From: Aulostomus chinensis | Lineage: Eukaryota; Chordata; Actinopteri; Syngnathiformes; Aulostomidae | NCBI GenBank assembly: GCA_037954235.1 | Contig: JBBMOA010000015.1 | Span: 22,362,069-22,426,068 of the forward strand | Direction: 5' to 3' | DNA: 64,000 bases | In this document: in pieces, positions 60,336-64,000 of the stretch | How the letters are laid out: the number at the start of each line of letters is the position of its first letter | How positions within the stretch are numbered: position 1 is the stretch's first letter | Notes under the pieces: model-generated | The model's database searches: none | Told to the model about the DNA's origin: nothing | The model's input: the letters and a program-made list of their open reading frames with translations, nothing else | Made by a program: the position numbers and the translations under genes

Positions 60336-61637
60336 AATCGACATTCATTCTGGCAGCTTAGAATTGAGAAAGTCCCCATTTGGAAACATCTCAAGAGCAA
60401 CATGACACAACAAACAGGCAACACAGTCATCCCATGGATGGAGGGAATCTGCAGGTCCAAGGTCAGTGTAAGCTAAGGTGAAGAAAGAAGAGATTTCTCT
60501 TAAAAATTTCAACATGTCTTCCAACCCATACATTTATTTGTTCTGACTTTCTGGCTTGATGCATTTTTATCTGCTCAACAACAAATCACACTTTATCAAC
60601 ATATCCTGGGTGCTGATGGAGTCTCTTCTTCATACTGTATGTCTGTGGTTCCTTGCTACCATTTTGGGTTTGAACTTCGACCTTCTGCAAATGGTCGCAT
60701 ATTCCACATTCAAGCATCACCATGCATGGTTGCTGGATTCACTGCTCTTTTGCAGTCATCCCAGCTTGTTCACAAATGAAAGCATTTGTGGGTTACTGAG
60801 CATACAACTGGGAAAAGAAGATGTGGATTATAAAGGACAATGAGCTTGAGAGTTGGCAAACAGACATTATTGGACAGTTTTGATGTTGTTTGTAGGTTAT
60901 GGGTTTCATTAGCTTAAAACTCAATTCATGTTGCTAGCTATTTGTGCATTCTGGAGTCACAAAGAAGAAATGCAACAGTCAGAAAACACACATTTGTAAG
61001 TACTTGAAATGCAAAATACTGTTCTTGGGTGAAGTATTGCTTTCATTTAAAGAAGAGCTATAAAGTGTCGTAAAATGAATTTCATGGAAAATATGACCCC
61101 AGACAGTCAAATATGTGCATACTGGCATTAAAATGACCAGAAATATCAGATACAGTTCTTCTGTTCAGTTACCTGATATAATAATAAAGCAGCAGTTCAG
61201 ATGTTACTGTACTTCCATCTTTGAAGCTATGGTTCAGCCTGACAGCATTTTCTACTGTATGAATTATTAACCAGCCAAATGGCCTTGTTTCTTTTTATTC
61301 AATATAAAAACACTGCTGTCTTGTCCATGTTGAATTCACTTGGTTTAAGGGTCCTCTAAATGTGAATATGAAATTCACATAAATGTCTGTTTCATTGAAA
61401 AAGAAATCTAAAACAGTAAATCTGTAAGCTACATTTTTCCTATTATTCTTATTGTAACAACTTCCCATGTATTTTTGTTTGTATTTACTGTACTATTAAT
61501 ATCTAGAATCTTTATCTGGTGGTGAAAAATTGTCCATCATGAATTTACCATTCTATTCAAGCAGTATTCAGAATTCAAGGTGTGTGGCTGAGTTGATGAA
61601 GACAAACTGAGAAATTGCACATAGAGAAAAAAAAACA
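58843..61637. other. Intergenic; one CA microsatellite, otherwise nothing recognised
   Basis: A CA run at 60272-60333, a short GA run near 59830 and a gatgt repeat near 60211 are the only clear features. Confidence 0.45.
60272..60333 (+). repeat. (CA)n microsatellite
   Basis: About 60 bases of uninterrupted CA. Confidence 0.97.
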
Positions 61638-61781
61638 CTATCTGCCATGAGGTCTGTGTAGGTTCTCATTCATCCAGGTCATCGTAGATCGAAGCGAAGT
61701 AAAATCTGGTCAACTGGACGTAAGTTTAAACTTACGTCCAGTTGACCAGATTTTACTTCGCTTCGATCTATCTGCCATGAG
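61638..61781. repeat. Perfect 86-bp palindrome flanked by 14-bp direct repeats
   Basis: 61685-61770 is a perfect inverted repeat: 43-bp arms, no spacer, centre between 61727 and 61728 in taagttt/aaactta. The whole insert lies between two copies of ctatctgccatgag (61638-61651 and 61768-61781), which look like a target duplication. The insert's left part, 61652-61684, is not part of the palindrome. Confidence 0.95.
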
Positions 61782-63000
61782 ATACATATCAGAAGGGAAT
61801 GAACAGGAATGTATGGGGTACACCAGGGAGTTGTTGCTACAGGTGGACCAAACAGGCAGACATGGGTTAGCTCGAAAACACAATTTATTCAAGGCACTGA
61901 GGGGTGAATGGCAGAGGGAGTGGGGGGGCTGCTGGTGGTTCAGCGGGGTAACTGACGGTGGTGACAGATGGAGGAGGAGGTCCAGGATGAGGCACAAGGA
62001 GGATTGAGGTCAAGGAGGGAGCGGGTCCTTTTGGCCGTTAACTGGCACGGCCGGGGATTCTAGGGAGGCAGGAGAGCAGAGCAGAGCAGAGACGTGAGAC
62101 AGGAGACAGGAGACAGGAAGCACAGGAGATCAAAACTCGAGGTAGCAAGTGATCAAAAAACAATACTCGAGGGACCTGACGCAGTTAAGGCGTGGTAGAC
62201 TGTAAAGATCTGGCGGTGAGTGGCTAGAGAACCGGAGCATTTAAGCTGGTGAGTGATGAGTTGATAAGTAGCAGGTGTGCCAGTCAGCAGCAGCCAGCAT
62301 TGGGACCCGCCCTTGAGGAGGAAGGAGGAAACACACGCAAGGAGGGGAGGGGGCACTGGGGGAAGACCAGGGTGGGTGTAACAGGAATATGTTGACTATG
62401 ACTGTTCACTTTCATATAAATGCCACTAAGACAAAGGAGATGGTGATTGAAATTGCAGGAGAGTGAGCCAGACAACAAATACCTGTTCACTTCAACAATA
62501 ACGAGGCACAATACAGATGACCTGAACAAAAAGGGACAGTCACAGCTGCTGAGGAGTCAGAGCGGGGACAATTACAAACATTTTTTAAAAGCATTGTGAT
62601 GGATTATGACTATGGTTGCATCAGCAGTCCTCTATGTAGCAGAGGTGGGAGCACGTACAGAGACAATAGACGGTTTAATAAACTGATCAAAAGTTTAACT
62701 GTGTCCTGGACTGTCCCCTAGGTTTTGAGGTGGGGGTGGATGGGAGGAAGACATTGTGACATAACAACAATAAATATGCATTTGACCAGGCTGCCATGCT
62801 TCTTAAAGGAACACACTAAATTTTTTAGAAATGCACTTTTTCGTACTCTCCAGAGCCAGACAACAAAATAGACCTTCTCTCCTCAGTGCTGCATTGGGTA
62901 CCTGAGACCCACAAAGACCAGCTGGCCACTAGTTAGCTTAGCACAATTATTGCCAGTGGACAGAGGTTAGTTTTCATCTCTTAAAAGCATATGAATCCTA
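61782..63000. other. Intergenic, purine-rich in part
   Basis: 61900-62380 is rich in GGAGG/GACAGGA blocks, including 'agacaggagacaggagacagg', and resembles a degenerate repeat that I cannot name. Confidence 0.35.
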
Positions 63001-63420
63001 TTTTCTCCACAATGATGTACGGGTTGTAACGTCACCCCGGATTGGCTGGTGGGTATAACGAGCCCCTGATTTGCTGGCAGGATGGCAAATCCAGGCCCCA
63101 TTCCCATGAATGGGCGCTGTTTCAAACATGGCGCCCCGATGAGCTGGGTGGTGTGCACCAGACGCGTTAGCGCTGCATCCCGCGGCTAGGTTTGCTAAGT
63201 AGGGGTAGTGAGTCCCTCACTGGATCGCCGTTGGATTGGGATCGGCTTCGTCCAGTGTTGTCGCCAAGCGGTCGCCGCCGGTTGGATAATCGATGACAAC
63301 ATACGATCATCTGCCACCCTAACTCATCGCTTTCCCCGGTACGCTAAAAGCTAACCGATTGCTTCTGTAAACCGACTGACACTTAATACATCTCTGCCAG
63401 GTGAGCGCGTGTGATATTGT
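63001..63420. promoter_or_regulatory. CpG-richer segment, candidate promoter/first exon or LTR-like repeat
   Basis: This stretch has many CpGs in otherwise CpG-poor DNA ('catggcgccccgatgagc', 'cagacgcgttagcgctgcatcccgcggc', 'gtcgccaagcggtcgccgccgg') and ends at 'ctctgccag|gtgagcgcg', a strong splice-donor-like sequence on + at 63401. It could be the untranslated first exon of a gene continuing to the right, or part of an unrecognised repeat. No start codon with supported coding sequence follows. Confidence 0.35.
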
Positions 63421-64000
63421 TGTGTTGGCTACTTGATGATGAGAGCTGCTGTTTTTTTTCCCCCCCTCTCTTCCCTTTTGGATTAATTCAAACTGTCAAA
63501 TGAACTCCTGAACTGACTCTGAGCTGAACTGAAAAAGAGAAATGTAATTGTGTTGAAAACGAATCTGAGTTGTTGTTTGCCTACTTCTGTTGTTCTGGGC
63601 TGGGGTACTTGCAAGTTGATGAAGGGAAGTTTTCATTGTTTGCTGCTTACATTCAGGGTTGATATATTTTGTGGTCATCAAAGTTTATTGTTGATGCTCC
63701 CTTGTGTGCGTGTGTGAGGGGGACTAAAATGTGACAGAAAAAAAAGACTAAGACAAATAATCAAGTATCATTCATTGTCAGGCTTTATGCCTGGCTGGCA
63801 TCCCAGAACAACCCAGTTCCCGAAAACTGTGACTTAAAAAAAATGGCACCCCAGATGGGACAAAAACCTGAATGAAAGCAGAGAATCAAACAAAATAAGG
63901 AACATAAAGGCTGGACCCTTCACCAAAACCCAGAACATAAAGACAAGGCCTGAGAAAATAGCCGCTGCAAACACCCACATGAGCGGAGCAGGTGCAGACC
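63421..64000. other. Right end of window, nothing recognised
   Basis: No supported feature. If the candidate donor at 63401 is real, this is intron. Confidence 0.35.

Overview
This window is vertebrate nuclear DNA, most likely from a teleost fish (probably a percomorph; that rank is inference). The evidence is two vertebrate genes with ordinary GT-AG introns, many CA/GT microsatellites, and a fish-type set of transposable elements: L2/CR1 LINEs ending in TTGACT or TTGCC tails, a tRNA-headed SINE, BEL/Pao, PIF/Harbinger and hAT elements. No bacterial or phage genes and no CRISPR array were seen.

Region 1 (1-15.5 kb) holds the host genes. A complete 19-exon beta-galactosidase-1-like gene (glb1l2-type, glycoside hydrolase family 35, 636 codons plus stop) runs on + from 323 to 8132. 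A complete four-coding-exon b3gat1 (HNK-1 glucuronyltransferase, 333 codons plus stop) runs on - from 15504 to 13786. They are convergent, 5.65 kb apart. GLB1L2 and B3GAT1 are also convergent neighbours in mammals, so this is conserved microsynteny. The main point about glb1l2 is that the Glu that normally acts as the GH35 nucleophile is read here as Asp (residue 274).

Region 2 (16.9-25.6 kb) is one degenerate BEL/Pao LTR retrotransposon on -. Its LTRs are at 24895-25614 and 17477-19209, and the second is split by a 1,002-bp solo LTR flanked by CATG. A SINE lies just outside it. Gag, zinc-knuckle/protease, reverse transcriptase/RNase H and integrase segments are recognisable but broken by stops and frameshifts.

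Region 3 (25.6-43 kb) is repeat-rich intergenic DNA. It contains SINEs, LINE 3' tails, a LINE fragment with an internal inversion (30.3-31.6 kb), an L1/Tx1-type ORF2 3' part on - (38-39.6 kb), an L2 RT scrap, and a hAT transposase relic carrying a nested SINE.

Region 4 (43-50.2 kb) has a nearly full-length but dead L2-type LINE (esterase-like ORF1; endonuclease and RT in ORF2), another LINE tail, and a SINE split by a Harbinger-derived element.

Region 5 (50.2-64 kb) has a second copy of that Harbinger-derived element, a two-gene Harbinger relic (transposase plus MYB-like protein), an intact SINE, a perfect 86-bp palindrome between 14-bp direct repeats, and a CpG-richer segment near the right end that could be a promoter. 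I see no further protein-coding host gene. Exon boundaries come from reading frames, splice dinucleotides and remembered family sequence; no search was run.
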